Source of the DNA: SB11 sp965249955
GTDB lineage: Bacteria > Bacteroidota > Bacteroidia > UBA8524
Direction of reading: 5' to 3'
Assembly (NCBI GenBank): GCA_965249955.1
Contig: OZ252261.1
Span: 2,108,001-2,172,000 of the forward strand
Length of the DNA: 64,000 nucleotides
Shown piece after piece: positions 20,701 to 26,693 of the stretch. The notes under the pieces are model-generated. The model made no database searches and had not been told where the DNA came from. It saw only the letters and a list, made by a program, of their open reading frames with translations. Numbering within the stretch: the stretch's first letter is position 1; each line of letters starts with the position of its first letter. The translations under genes were made by a program, and so were the position numbers.

Positions 20701-21065
20701 CAAGTATTGAAGGTTTGTACTACATACAATACCGCGCTACCGACTTATCGGGTAATGTATCGTTAAGTAGCAAACGTGTTATTTATGTGAACGGAACCAA
20801 CTCAATACCCGGTGTTAATGCAAAAAGCACAAATGTATATCCTAACCCCAGTAACGGTAACTTTAGCATAGAAGCTAATAAAGCTTTTGATGCAGGAACA
20901 GTTATTACCATCACTAATATTTTAGGCGCAAAAGTGTACGAGGTTACTCCTGCACAAGGCAGTCAAAAAATTGATGTGGCAATGGAAGAGGCAAGTGCAG
21001 GCGTTTATTTTGTAAACATAACCACAGGTAAACAAACCCAAACCACCAAAATTGTGATTAGGTAG
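14760..21065 (+). CDS. Mosaic surface protein: beta-helix, PKD, CUB, GEVED, DUF5011-like, type A T9SS sorting domain
   Basis: From ATG 14760 the product is 2101 residues with signal peptide KNILRFTVLTVLWVIFAFTAKSQ. Domain order by DNA position: right-handed beta-helix (about 14850-16250); CARDB/Ig-like module (about 16320-16620); second beta-helix (about 16640-17990); two PKD-like modules (about 18000-18500); CUB-like module (about 18505-18840, NCTFFINPC then DKLTIYDGD); two PKDs (about 18870-19400); GEVED module (about 19405-19830, AAWIDFNQDGDFDDAGE then GEFEDYKV); four DUF5011/HYR-like Ig modules (about 19850-20790, each with T.TGAVD..G.Y.LTYTV or a variant); and a type A T9SS sorting domain from about 20820 (VYPNPSNGNFSIE, ending TKIVIR). 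Expected to be secreted and anchored on the cell surface. The beta-helices suggest polysaccharide binding or cleavage, but no catalytic residues can be assigned. A strong terminator follows. Confidence 0.9.
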   Translation: MKNILRFTVLTVLWVIFAFTAKSQTNSIELKDGSGTLINQYNSITAAIAAIPTTITKAYVIEITGTYTGSSETLPIVFPAIAGASATNTITLRPATGVNSTSIATSAAGTVMQFNDADYVIIDGRPGGTGTTKALTIAQTNTGTSTTVQFINGATRNIMRYCKVVNGSTTSAGRAIQFSTSASNPTGNSYNLIESCIVDGGRYGINLTGTSANPNAKNKIYGTEVFNNYFAGIWAQANTLGLEVDSCTFYHASAFASNTTTYGMLFDSQTDSAILTRNTIYGLDVSGTSAIAGIIIRTVSGSNYSRIVNNLISLTKSNNSTSVFGIDIGGTVLTNTDIFYNTIRIGGVLGSGGTSGAILSAALHKDASNTSNVFDIRNNIFINERSGGNSGTQHIAMAIANISGSHVLDYNTFNASSGNLTRWGTVVSTTIQGHQANVPTGNALNSNDAQVSLVSATDLHIAGGSLGDFALKATPILSVTRDIDNDPRGGSTYRGGDDNPAFPILGKKNEIGVLSIDEPFVGGCSTTQKAIVTVRNFGINQVDTFTVNWSVNGTLQTPVTSYAVLDTVLGSGSITASVSLGSFASTSGVLYDIKAWTSMPNNLNDPDKTNDSAQRNFKMGLASGTYTVGGTAPDYATLKDVADELNNYGICGAVTFNIRTGTYNERISLNKIAGASAINTITFKSETGNQADVVISSPASASAIDNFTIKLNGVGNIIIRDITVERSGSGTYSSVISFDGDAENVAINNCIIRGPASIITDANGTRSNIFGATNVTITGLDIYNNKLENNSNGVWLNTNTTKYSTGVRIFDNTITPNYTGIFVAGQSYPEIYRNKITRIDQTINVEFYGISMNLVNDAFKVERNYIQSNRGYGIRLRDCNGDTKGEGLVVNNIVTMNYAGTSSVFGISNETAGTYQLYAHNTCIINADYTSTSTTLSGRAFYMPTGTANKFSDIRILNNIFYNGIDGVAAYFVTGALAGITEMDYNLLYSASGNLSYISAYLPDMAAHQSTSGFDAKSYNFVPTFASSTDGHIAFMQTFAYGRNDLNITVDFDGDVRCLSLPTIGADEYNPGLGLPIASFIGPNAPVTGDRAYFLFNGNANQIALYNWYVDNVLVNKGLNLVYTFPSAGTYEVKMVAENCGGKDSMATTYVINDPAVAPTANFSSDRNQIFINESIQMTDLSLDGPTAWHWSVSPSDGVIFSDSTEQDPIILFTEAGKYEICLIVDNGISSSAKRCRTSYIEVFPQINMCAENSSTYERGKIFDDGGSGSNYAANQNCTFFINPCASEVNLKFTEWTNTDADDKLTIYDGDTTDEANIIAVIAGGMTNPGGNTGFTAKSGRMWLVWKTDATLQYAGFAAEWTSKATSVNPTVANFNIPDTLFEDSPVDFVNTSSGNGLTYFWDFDYPNYDPDDANNYGKTNPTKTFSTTGTYTVYLQSTNCLGSDTATKKVVVVSPTVAPSPVDFRATLTKVNTGEETRFIDLSGNGPSSWKWEVTPSNGVIFLDAETSRKPRVVFNFGGKYTVKLVVANAIGADSIVKTSYIEVLEYCRPNVLSVNTDVTIRRVVFQGLDQSSDYGVSKYSDFTGNNQIGKIAEGGTYTINIERNTNNEIINYAAWIDFNQDGDFDDAGEKVLFDSASSAQILTATINIPVGVQLGQTRMRVGVSRANLTTQPCGPVVVGEFEDYKVNIGADDVAPVITLVGAATQSVEVGYNFTDQGATAFDNVDGNITHKIKVTGAVDTLVVGQYILTYTVSDTVGNTDSVKRIVNITPDVTNPLISLTGADTVILEVFDPYVENGATAIDNPFGTNLNGSVVITGAVDNTKIGTYILTYTVTDNSGNTVKTERVIIVRDTTKPVIVLNGNAVIDHDGKTAYTDAGATVTDNYDAIITYTVSGAVNVNTLGTYTIVYKAVDASGNVADSVVRTINVVDRFAPVIALVGNDIVNLARWQNYTDSGYTLSDNFYDSNQITVDILGNWVNASIEGLYYIQYRATDLSGNVSLSSKRVIYVNGTNSIPGVNAKSTNVYPNPSNGNFSIEANKAFDAGTVITITNILGAKVYEVTPAQGSQKIDVAMEEASAGVYFVNITTGKQTQTTKIVIR

Positions 21066-21087
21066 TTCTTTTATCCAATAAATACTG

Positions 21088-21123
21088 AAATCCCTCGTTG
21101 AAACTTCAACGGGGGATTTTTTT
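21088..21123 (+). terminator. Rho-independent terminator of the mosaic surface gene
   Basis: A 13-bp stem pairs 21088-21100 with 21107-21119 around a short loop, with one G-U wobble (T95-G112 in the last two or three digits of the coordinates). A run of seven T (21117-21123) follows. It lies 23 bp after the stop codon. Confidence 0.9.
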
Positions 21124-21203
21124 ATGTCCAGAAGTCAAACAATATTAACTTTACATAGCTTTCACCTGTAAATAATAAATGAACCACAAAGGATGATTAA
21201 AAC

Positions 21204-22118
21204 ATGAAATTTAAATTTATAATCCTATCAATATTGTGTGTGTTTTATGGGTGTAAAGAAAAAAGTAATAACAAGGTTGTTAAAAACAGTAAAGTAGCAA
21301 AAAGCACTACTGATAGCTTGGCAAGTAAAAAAGTGCCACAGCCCCCTTTACAAATTAAATACTATGCTGTAAGAGATAAAGACAGCATTCTTCAAATTGA
21401 TAAATATTTTAACGATAGCCAACTAAAAATAATACTAGCTATTAACCGTATCGATTTTGCCAAACTTTATGGTGCTGAAATGCTATCTATTCCCGATACT
21501 TTTTTATACAATTTAAAGTATTATTCTCCATATCCTGATAGTATTCAGCTATTAGATTCTGTTTATAAAATAATGCTCGTTTCCTATCCTGCACAAGCAA
21601 TAGGGATGTATGAAAAGGGAAAACTTATACGGTGGATGCCCACCAGTATGGGTAAAAAGAGCACACCAACCCCTACAGGTTTATTTCATGCCAACTGGAA
21701 ATCAAAACAAACCAACAGTACCGATGATTCGTCGTGGGTATTAAAATGGTACTTTAACTTAGATAATTTTAGAGGAGTATCACTACACCAATACGAGCTA
21801 CCCGGGCATCCTGCCAGCCATGCTTGTATGCGCCTGTATGATGAAGATGCTGAGTGGTTGTACTATTGGGCTGAACAATGGAAGCTAGATTCGGCTCAAG
21901 TAAAAATACTAGCCTACGGCACGCCTGTAATTATTTTTGGTAATTATGATTTTGACCAACTGCCTCCGTGGTATAGTTTGCCATCTAACCCAAAACAGGT
22001 AGAAATATTACCCGATACACTTTCAGTAGAAATTAACAAGTACCTGCCCACTATCCTTAAGCGGCAAGCAGATAGAGATAGCTTTATTTACAGTAAAGAT
22101 ACCTTAGCAAAACAATAA
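21204..22118 (+). CDS. L,D-transpeptidase (YkuD)-like lipoprotein
   Basis: A 304-residue protein. The N-terminus (KFKFIILSILCVFYGC) is a lipoprotein signal with Cys17 as the acylated residue. A Lys/Ser-rich linker follows. The C-terminal half has the YkuD active-site pattern: H195 in LHQYELPGHPA, then S205-H206-A207-C208-M209-R210. Cys208 would be the nucleophile. The usual S/T-H-G-C-[hydrophobic]-R/N motif has Ala in place of Gly here, which is a conservative change. The segment GLFHANWK is the family's conserved region before the His. Family knowledge: YkuD enzymes make 3-3 peptidoglycan cross-links or attach proteins to peptidoglycan. Periplasmic location, anchored to a membrane, is inferred. 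It starts with ATG 81 bp after a terminator and ends in its own hairpin, so it is probably a single-gene unit. Confidence 0.83.
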   Translation: MKFKFIILSILCVFYGCKEKSNNKVVKNSKVAKSTTDSLASKKVPQPPLQIKYYAVRDKDSILQIDKYFNDSQLKIILAINRIDFAKLYGAEMLSIPDTFLYNLKYYSPYPDSIQLLDSVYKIMLVSYPAQAIGMYEKGKLIRWMPTSMGKKSTPTPTGLFHANWKSKQTNSTDDSSWVLKWYFNLDNFRGVSLHQYELPGHPASHACMRLYDEDAEWLYYWAEQWKLDSAQVKILAYGTPVIIFGNYDFDQLPPWYSLPSNPKQVEILPDTLSVEINKYLPTILKRQADRDSFIYSKDTLAKQ

Positions 22119-22119
22119 A

Positions 22120-22149
22120 AAACCGTTGAAGGTTTCCCTGCAACGGTTT
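22120..22149 (+). terminator. Hairpin after the L,D-transpeptidase gene
   Basis: A 9-bp perfect stem (AAACCGTTG at 22120-22128, CAACGGTTT at 22141-22149) with a 12-nt loop begins 2 bp after the stop codon. There is no long T run after it on the plus strand, so termination may be weak. Confidence 0.6.
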
Positions 22150-22318
22150 ATCTAACTTAAACAAAGAAAAACTGTTCCTTTTAAGCTACAACATACACCA
22201 ATATGTTTAGCCCAATCAGTAAACTTATAAATGGTACTATTTAGTATTGGAGTAGAATGTTTTTCGACATAATATTTTAAATACAATATCTTTTGGGGTG
22301 TTTTTTTTACATATATAT

Positions 22319-23116
22319 TTATTGTTTGGCAATTAATTGGGTGTGTATGGGCTTATTTCCCTCATCATAAATGGTGAGAAAATAATTGCCAGCTTTTTGC
22401 CATTGCAAATCCCAATCAATTTCGTTGTTCTCAATCAATAACTGCTCTACCAACTTGCCCTGTATATCTGAAATTTTGGCAACTAGGGGCGAGGTAATAG
22501 TATAATTAATTTTAATGTGCAGGCCTTTTACCACAGGGTTAGGGTAGGTGGTAACTTTTGTAAAAACGTCTTTTCCAAAGCCATTATTAATATCGTTTTC
22601 ATCACCTACATAATCTTTCCATGCCAATGTAGTTTCGCGTTCAACCGTTACTGTTTTATCAACAAAAAATCTATCGTACAAAGCAATTGAGTTATTTACC
22701 TTTTTATACTTCTGCCCATACATGGTAATTACCAAGGTAGGTGTAGAATAAACGGTATCATTAAATCCCCACTCAAAATTCACATTTTTTAGTATCACAT
22801 CAGCGTAGCCATCAGCAGTAATTAAATACTCTTTATCCGCTTTTTTATAGTCTGTCTCCCAAATTCTCCAGCCACCTCCTTCATAAATAAAATAAGTGCT
22901 AGTGTCAACTCTAGCATCACTATCATAGTCATAGTCTCCTTTTTTTCTTAAAAAAGAATCGTTAAGGCTTCTATACGACCACAACTTAGCATTATGAATT
23001 ACATTATTATTTTCATCAACTATTCTAATTTTCCCTGCAAGCCAAACGGGACAAGCCTCACCCTTTTCCGCAAAAAAGAATAGGCTTAAAAAGAAAATAA
23101 GTAGTTTTAGTTTCAT
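22319..23116 (-). CDS. Small secreted protein with type A T9SS sorting domain
   Basis: A 265-residue protein with a signal peptide (KLKLLIFFLSLFFFAEKGEA). It starts at ATG 23116. The N-terminal part (ACPVWLAGKIRIVDENNNV) resembles the start of a transthyretin/Cna-B-like fold such as the CarboxypepD_reg group, but similarity is weak. The C-terminus has TYPNPVVKGLHIKI, a later DIQGKLV turn and GNYFLTIYDEG, which is a standard Por/type A T9SS sorting domain. The protein is therefore expected to be secreted and surface-attached. The central 100 residues are not recognised. The gene stands alone on the minus strand, facing the transpeptidase gene, with about 170 bp of AT-rich DNA between the hairpin and its stop. 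Confidence 0.8.
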   Translation of the reverse strand: MKLKLLIFFLSLFFFAEKGEACPVWLAGKIRIVDENNNVIHNAKLWSYRSLNDSFLRKKGDYDYDSDARVDTSTYFIYEGGGWRIWETDYKKADKEYLITADGYADVILKNVNFEWGFNDTVYSTPTLVITMYGQKYKKVNNSIALYDRFFVDKTVTVERETTLAWKDYVGDENDINNGFGKDVFTKVTTYPNPVVKGLHIKINYTITSPLVAKISDIQGKLVEQLLIENNEIDWDLQWQKAGNYFLTIYDEGNKPIHTQLIAKQ

Positions 23117-23232
23117 GGCGTTATACGGTTTAGTAAAAGTGTTGTTGGTTGGCTAATACGTTGTATGATAACATATAACTTATAAACGTAAGCAATTGGT
23201 ATAAGGTTGAAATGGTTTTCGACGAATGGAAA

Positions 23233-23266
23233 TAAAAAAGCCTCTCAGAAAATTCTAAGAGGCTTT
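23233..23266 (-). terminator. Rho-independent terminator of tRNA-Phe
   Basis: Read on the minus strand, AAAAGCCTCT pairs with AGAGGCTTTT around a loop, followed by further T residues. It starts 3 nt after the tRNA-Phe 3' end. Confidence 0.88.
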
Positions 23267-23268
23267 TG

Positions 23269-23341
23269 TGGTACCAGCTGGAATCGAACCAGCGACACAA
23301 GGATTTTCAGTCCTTTGCTCTACCAACTGAGCTATGGTACC
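23269..23341 (-). tRNA. tRNA-Phe (GAA)
   Basis: A complete 73-nt cloverleaf. The acceptor stem is GGTACCA / TGGTACC with discriminator A. The D arm is GCTC..GAGC, the anticodon loop is CTGAAAA (anticodon GAA), and the T arm is GCTGG-TTCGATT-CCAGC. CCA is not encoded. A promoter and a terminator flank it closely, so it is a monocistronic tRNA gene. Confidence 0.97.
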
Positions 23342-23364
23342 CTTCATCGTTTTTGAAAGGAATG

Positions 23365-23393
23365 CAAAGGTAATGGTTTTTCTATATTAGCAA
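23365..23393 (-). promoter_or_regulatory. Bacteroidota-type promoter for tRNA-Phe
   Basis: On the minus strand TTG (23391-23393) and TACCTTTG (23365-23372) are separated by 18 bp. This fits the Bacteroidota primary-sigma pattern of TTG at -33 and TAnnTTTG at -7. The tRNA 5' end lies 24 bp downstream. Confidence 0.75.
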
Positions 23394-23458
23394 AACATTT
23401 TTTTACTAATCCAAAATTTTACATCTTTGAAAGCAATACCAAGCCACTAAAACCCGCT

Positions 23459-24751
23459 ATGCAAGTAGTTTCTCAAATAATTTTCGCACTGGCATTGGCA
23501 GCCGCCACATACCTGTTTGCCCGCAACGTAGGCAAAATACGCCGCAATATAAACCTAGGCAAACCCCTTGACAGGACTGACAACCCTTCATTACGCCTTA
23601 AAACAATGTTGCGTGTGGCCTTTGGGCAAAGCAAAATGGTGGTGCGCCCAATACCCGGTATTTTACACTTTATTGTATACATAGGCTTTGTATTAATAAA
23701 TATTGAAGTGCTTGAAATTATTATCGACGGGTTGGCAGGTACGCACCGCATATTTATGTCGCCGCTAGGTAGTTTATATACCGCTGCTGTTGGCTTTTTC
23801 GAGATTTTAGGAGTAATGGTATTACTGGCCTGTGTGTTTTTCTTAACCCGCAGGTATATAAGCAAAGTGCCTCGCCTAAATATGAAAGAAGTACAAGGTT
23901 GGCCCGTAAAAGATGCTACTAATATTTTGGTAATAGAAATAGTGCTGATGTTGGCACTATTGGTAATGAATGCTACCGATTTGCATTTTCAGCAAGAAAC
24001 ATCAATGCCTATTAGCAGTTTGTTAGCGCCATTATTTAGCGGCATGAGCGAAAGTACTGTGCACATTATAGAACGAGTGGCTTGGTGGGGACATATACTG
24101 GGTATTTTGGCGTTTTTAAATTACTTACCCTTCTCTAAACATTTCCATATCATACTTGCATTTCCTAATACGTATTATTCTGATCTTAACCCTAAAGGCA
24201 AGTTCACCAATATGGAATCGGTTACCACTGAGGTAAAACTGATGATGGATCCTACGGCACTGCCGCCTGATAACTACGAGCCGCCAACAAGTTTTGGGGT
24301 TAAAGATGTTACCGATTTAACGTGGAAGAATTTAATGGACTCATACAGTTGCACCGAGTGTGGTCGCTGTACATCGGTTTGTCCTGCCAACATAACAGGC
24401 AAATTATTATCGCCACGTAAAGTGATGATGGATACTCGAGACAGGTTGGAGGAAGTAGGTAAGAATATTGATAAGAACGGAAAATTTGAAGACGACGGCA
24501 AAAACCTGCACAGCTATATTAGCAACGAAGAACTTTGGGCTTGTACTACCTGTAATGCCTGTGCCGAAGCCTGCCCTGTAAACATTAATCCTGTTGATAT
24601 TATATACGGTATGCGCCAATATTTGGTTATGGAGCAATCTCAAGCCCCTACTGAACTAAACGGTATGTTTACCAACCTTGAGAATAATGGTGCGCCTTGG
24701 CAATTTTCTCCATCTGATAGAGGAAATTGGACTCAAGAGGTTAATAGCTAA
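23459..24751 (+). CDS. Membrane-bound 4Fe-4S dicluster oxidoreductase subunit (HdrD/GlpC-like with NarI-like membrane part)
   Basis: A 430-residue protein. The first 240 residues hold about five membrane helices (about 5-22, 66-90, 108-130, 155-172, 205-224) with several histidines (H70, H211, H228, H230) that might bind heme, as in nitrate-reductase gamma-like modules. The C-terminal part has two ferredoxin-type clusters: C298-x2-C301-x2-C304-x3-C308-P and C362-x2-C365-x2-C368-x3-C372-P. The architecture matches the (Fe-S)-binding proteins paired with CCG-domain proteins. Inferred role: electron transfer between a cytoplasmic donor and the quinone pool; the partner substrate is unknown. The start is ATG 23459. 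The CCG-domain gene follows 214 bp later, a gap without a terminator that I can identify. Confidence 0.87.
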   Translation: MQVVSQIIFALALAAATYLFARNVGKIRRNINLGKPLDRTDNPSLRLKTMLRVAFGQSKMVVRPIPGILHFIVYIGFVLINIEVLEIIIDGLAGTHRIFMSPLGSLYTAAVGFFEILGVMVLLACVFFLTRRYISKVPRLNMKEVQGWPVKDATNILVIEIVLMLALLVMNATDLHFQQETSMPISSLLAPLFSGMSESTVHIIERVAWWGHILGILAFLNYLPFSKHFHIILAFPNTYYSDLNPKGKFTNMESVTTEVKLMMDPTALPPDNYEPPTSFGVKDVTDLTWKNLMDSYSCTECGRCTSVCPANITGKLLSPRKVMMDTRDRLEEVGKNIDKNGKFEDDGKNLHSYISNEELWACTTCNACAEACPVNINPVDIIYGMRQYLVMEQSQAPTELNGMFTNLENNGAPWQFSPSDRGNWTQEVNS

Positions 24752-24965
24752 CTCCCTCCTCTATTTGAATTAATGAGTAAAAGTTTTTAGAAAATTTTAC
24801 AATTCCTTCTTTCCCCCTATTTGTGGGTGTTTTCAAAGACACCAGTCCTCTATTTGCATTTTTCAGTAAAAAACTTTCAAAAAAAAGTAAAAAGTTTAGA
24901 AAAAAACCTATAATTTTACACTGTCAAGTTTTTGTGATATTATCGTATTAACATCACGAAATACA

Positions 24966-25760
24966 ATGAGCAGCGACACTTTGACAATTAGTACTATGGC
25001 CGAAATGGCCGCCCGAGGAGAAGAACCCGAAGTTTTGTTTTGGGTAGGATGTGCAGGAAGCTTTGACGAGAGGGCGCAAAAGGTAACAAAGGCTTTTGCT
25101 AAACTACTGCACCATGCAGGAGTTAAGTTTGCCATACTTGGGCAAGAAGAAACTTGCACAGGTGATCCCGCAAAGCGGGCAGGCAACGAGTTTTTGTTCC
25201 AAATGCAAGCTATGACCAATATTGCCACGCTGGATGCTTACGGAATTAAAAAAATAGTAACGGCTTGTCCGCACTGTTTTAACACTCTTAAAAATGAGTA
25301 TCCCGCTCTGGGGGGCAATTACGAAGTGATGCACCACACAGCGTTCTTACAAGGTTTGATGAATGATGGCCGCTTAACAGTGGAGGGAGGCGAGTTTAAA
25401 GGAAAACGCATTACCTACCACGATAGTTGCTACCTAGGTAGAGCCAACGGTATTTACGAAGCCCCACGCAGTGTTTTAGAAAAACTAGATGCTGAGTTGG
25501 TTGAAATGAAACGTTGCCGTACCAATGGTTTGTGCTGTGGCGCAGGAGGTGCACAAATGTTTAAAGAAGCCGAAAAAGGCAATAAAGAAGTAAACATCGA
25601 GCGTACCGAAGACGCCCTAGGCACACAGGCTACTATTATAGCTGCCGCTTGCCCCTTTTGCATGACAATGATGCGCGATGGGGTGAAACATTTTGAAAAA
25701 GAAGACGAAGTGCAGGTGCTTGACATTGCTGAACTGATAGCTTCGGCAAAGGATTTATAA
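24966..25760 (+). CDS. CCG-domain Fe-S protein (HdrB/GlpC/LutA-like)
   Basis: A 264-residue protein with two cysteine-rich CCG domains. The first has C29 (WVGCAGSF), C64 and C101-x2-C104 (ACPHCFN). The second has C155 (DSCYLGR), C190-C191-G (LCCGAGG) and C229-x2-C232 (CPFC). In heterodisulfide reductase HdrB and its relatives these bind non-cubane Fe-S clusters. There is no membrane segment, so it is probably a cytoplasmic partner docked to the preceding membrane Fe-S subunit. The pair resembles a split HdrD. Such pairs occur widely in Bacteroidota and their physiological substrate is not settled. The start is ATG 24966, preceded by a very A-rich leader. Confidence 0.87.
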   Translation: MSSDTLTISTMAEMAARGEEPEVLFWVGCAGSFDERAQKVTKAFAKLLHHAGVKFAILGQEETCTGDPAKRAGNEFLFQMQAMTNIATLDAYGIKKIVTACPHCFNTLKNEYPALGGNYEVMHHTAFLQGLMNDGRLTVEGGEFKGKRITYHDSCYLGRANGIYEAPRSVLEKLDAELVEMKRCRTNGLCCGAGGAQMFKEAEKGNKEVNIERTEDALGTQATIIAAACPFCMTMMRDGVKHFEKEDEVQVLDIAELIASAKDL

Positions 25761-25848
25761 GACCAAAAATCTAAAGTACGTTTTAGTACGTATGTAAGTG
25801 ATGGATTATAAATCACTTACAAAACAAGTAACTAAAACGATACTGTAT

Positions 25849-26532
25849 ATGGATATGATGAAAATGTTGGTGATTTCTCTGTTAATATCTACAGGGGCTT
25901 GCAAAAAGGATAACGATAAGATTGTTGAGCCTGAAAATATAAAAACAGAAGAATTGGTTCAAGGTGAAGCTCTTGAAGAAGCTGATGTAAAAGAGAAAAT
26001 TGACCTTGATATAAATGTTACCGATTACAACCCGTTTGAAGGGTTTATACAATATATAATCCCCAAAGGGGCGCAAGGTAGCTTGCAAAGTTCTTTTAAA
26101 GCAGTGAAATACGATAGCCTTGTGTTTGAAGTATACTTTGATAGTAGTGCCATTTATACCACTACAGATAAAGCAAACCAAGGTGATATAAATAAGCTGT
26201 ATGGGTTTAGCGATTGTAGCAGCCTACACCAAACCAACAGCGCACGTTTTGGCTGGAGGTATTATAAAAGCGGTTTAGAACTGTTTGCTTATACCTACGC
26301 CGGTGGCACACGCAGTTTTAAAACACTGGGAAGTATACAAGTAAATAAAAAGTATACCTGCACCATAGTAGCAAAAGCAAATAAATACGTGTTTTACCTA
26401 AACGGTGAAAGTGCTGTGGAGATGAACAGAGGTTGTAGCGGAAGCGGAATACAATATCAATTATATCCCTATTTTGGAGGTGATGAAAATGCACCACAAA
26501 ATATTAATATATGGATTAAAGATGTTAACTAG
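25849..26532 (+). CDS. Lipoprotein of unknown function
   Basis: From ATG 25849 the product is 227 residues with a lipoprotein signal (MLVISLLISTGAC, Cys18). In-frame starts further upstream at 25798 (GTG) and 25801 (ATG) would put 17 polar residues before the signal and are less likely. ATG codons at 25855 and 25858 are also possible. After a charged linker (about residues 19-60) the body contains alternating strands and a W-R-Y-Y.SG...Y.YAGG pattern. The late segment YTCTIVAKANKYVFYLNGE resembles the back sheet of a concanavalin A-like (LamG) fold; this is an inference. It follows the Fe-S pair on the same strand, with no terminator between, and ends at a strong terminator. Confidence 0.7.
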   Translation: MDMMKMLVISLLISTGACKKDNDKIVEPENIKTEELVQGEALEEADVKEKIDLDINVTDYNPFEGFIQYIIPKGAQGSLQSSFKAVKYDSLVFEVYFDSSAIYTTTDKANQGDINKLYGFSDCSSLHQTNSARFGWRYYKSGLELFAYTYAGGTRSFKTLGSIQVNKKYTCTIVAKANKYVFYLNGESAVEMNRGCSGSGIQYQLYPYFGGDENAPQNINIWIKDVN

Positions 26533-26579
26533 TAAGGTATAGTTAATGTAGGTTTGTTCGAGAGATTAAGTTTACTTTT

Positions 26580-26608
26580 AAGCCTGCCCATTTGGGTAGG
26601 CTTTTTTT
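26580..26608 (+). terminator. Rho-independent terminator after the lipoprotein gene
   Basis: AAGCCTGCCCA (26580-26590) pairs with TGGGTAGGCTT (26593-26603) with one G-U wobble. The T run continues to 26608. Confidence 0.88.
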
Positions 26609-26693
26609 ATGCAGTCATTTTTAATGTGAGTTTTTTAGGCTTCTTGAAAGAACAAAAGATGCGTTAATTAGTATAGTATATAACTATTGTACC

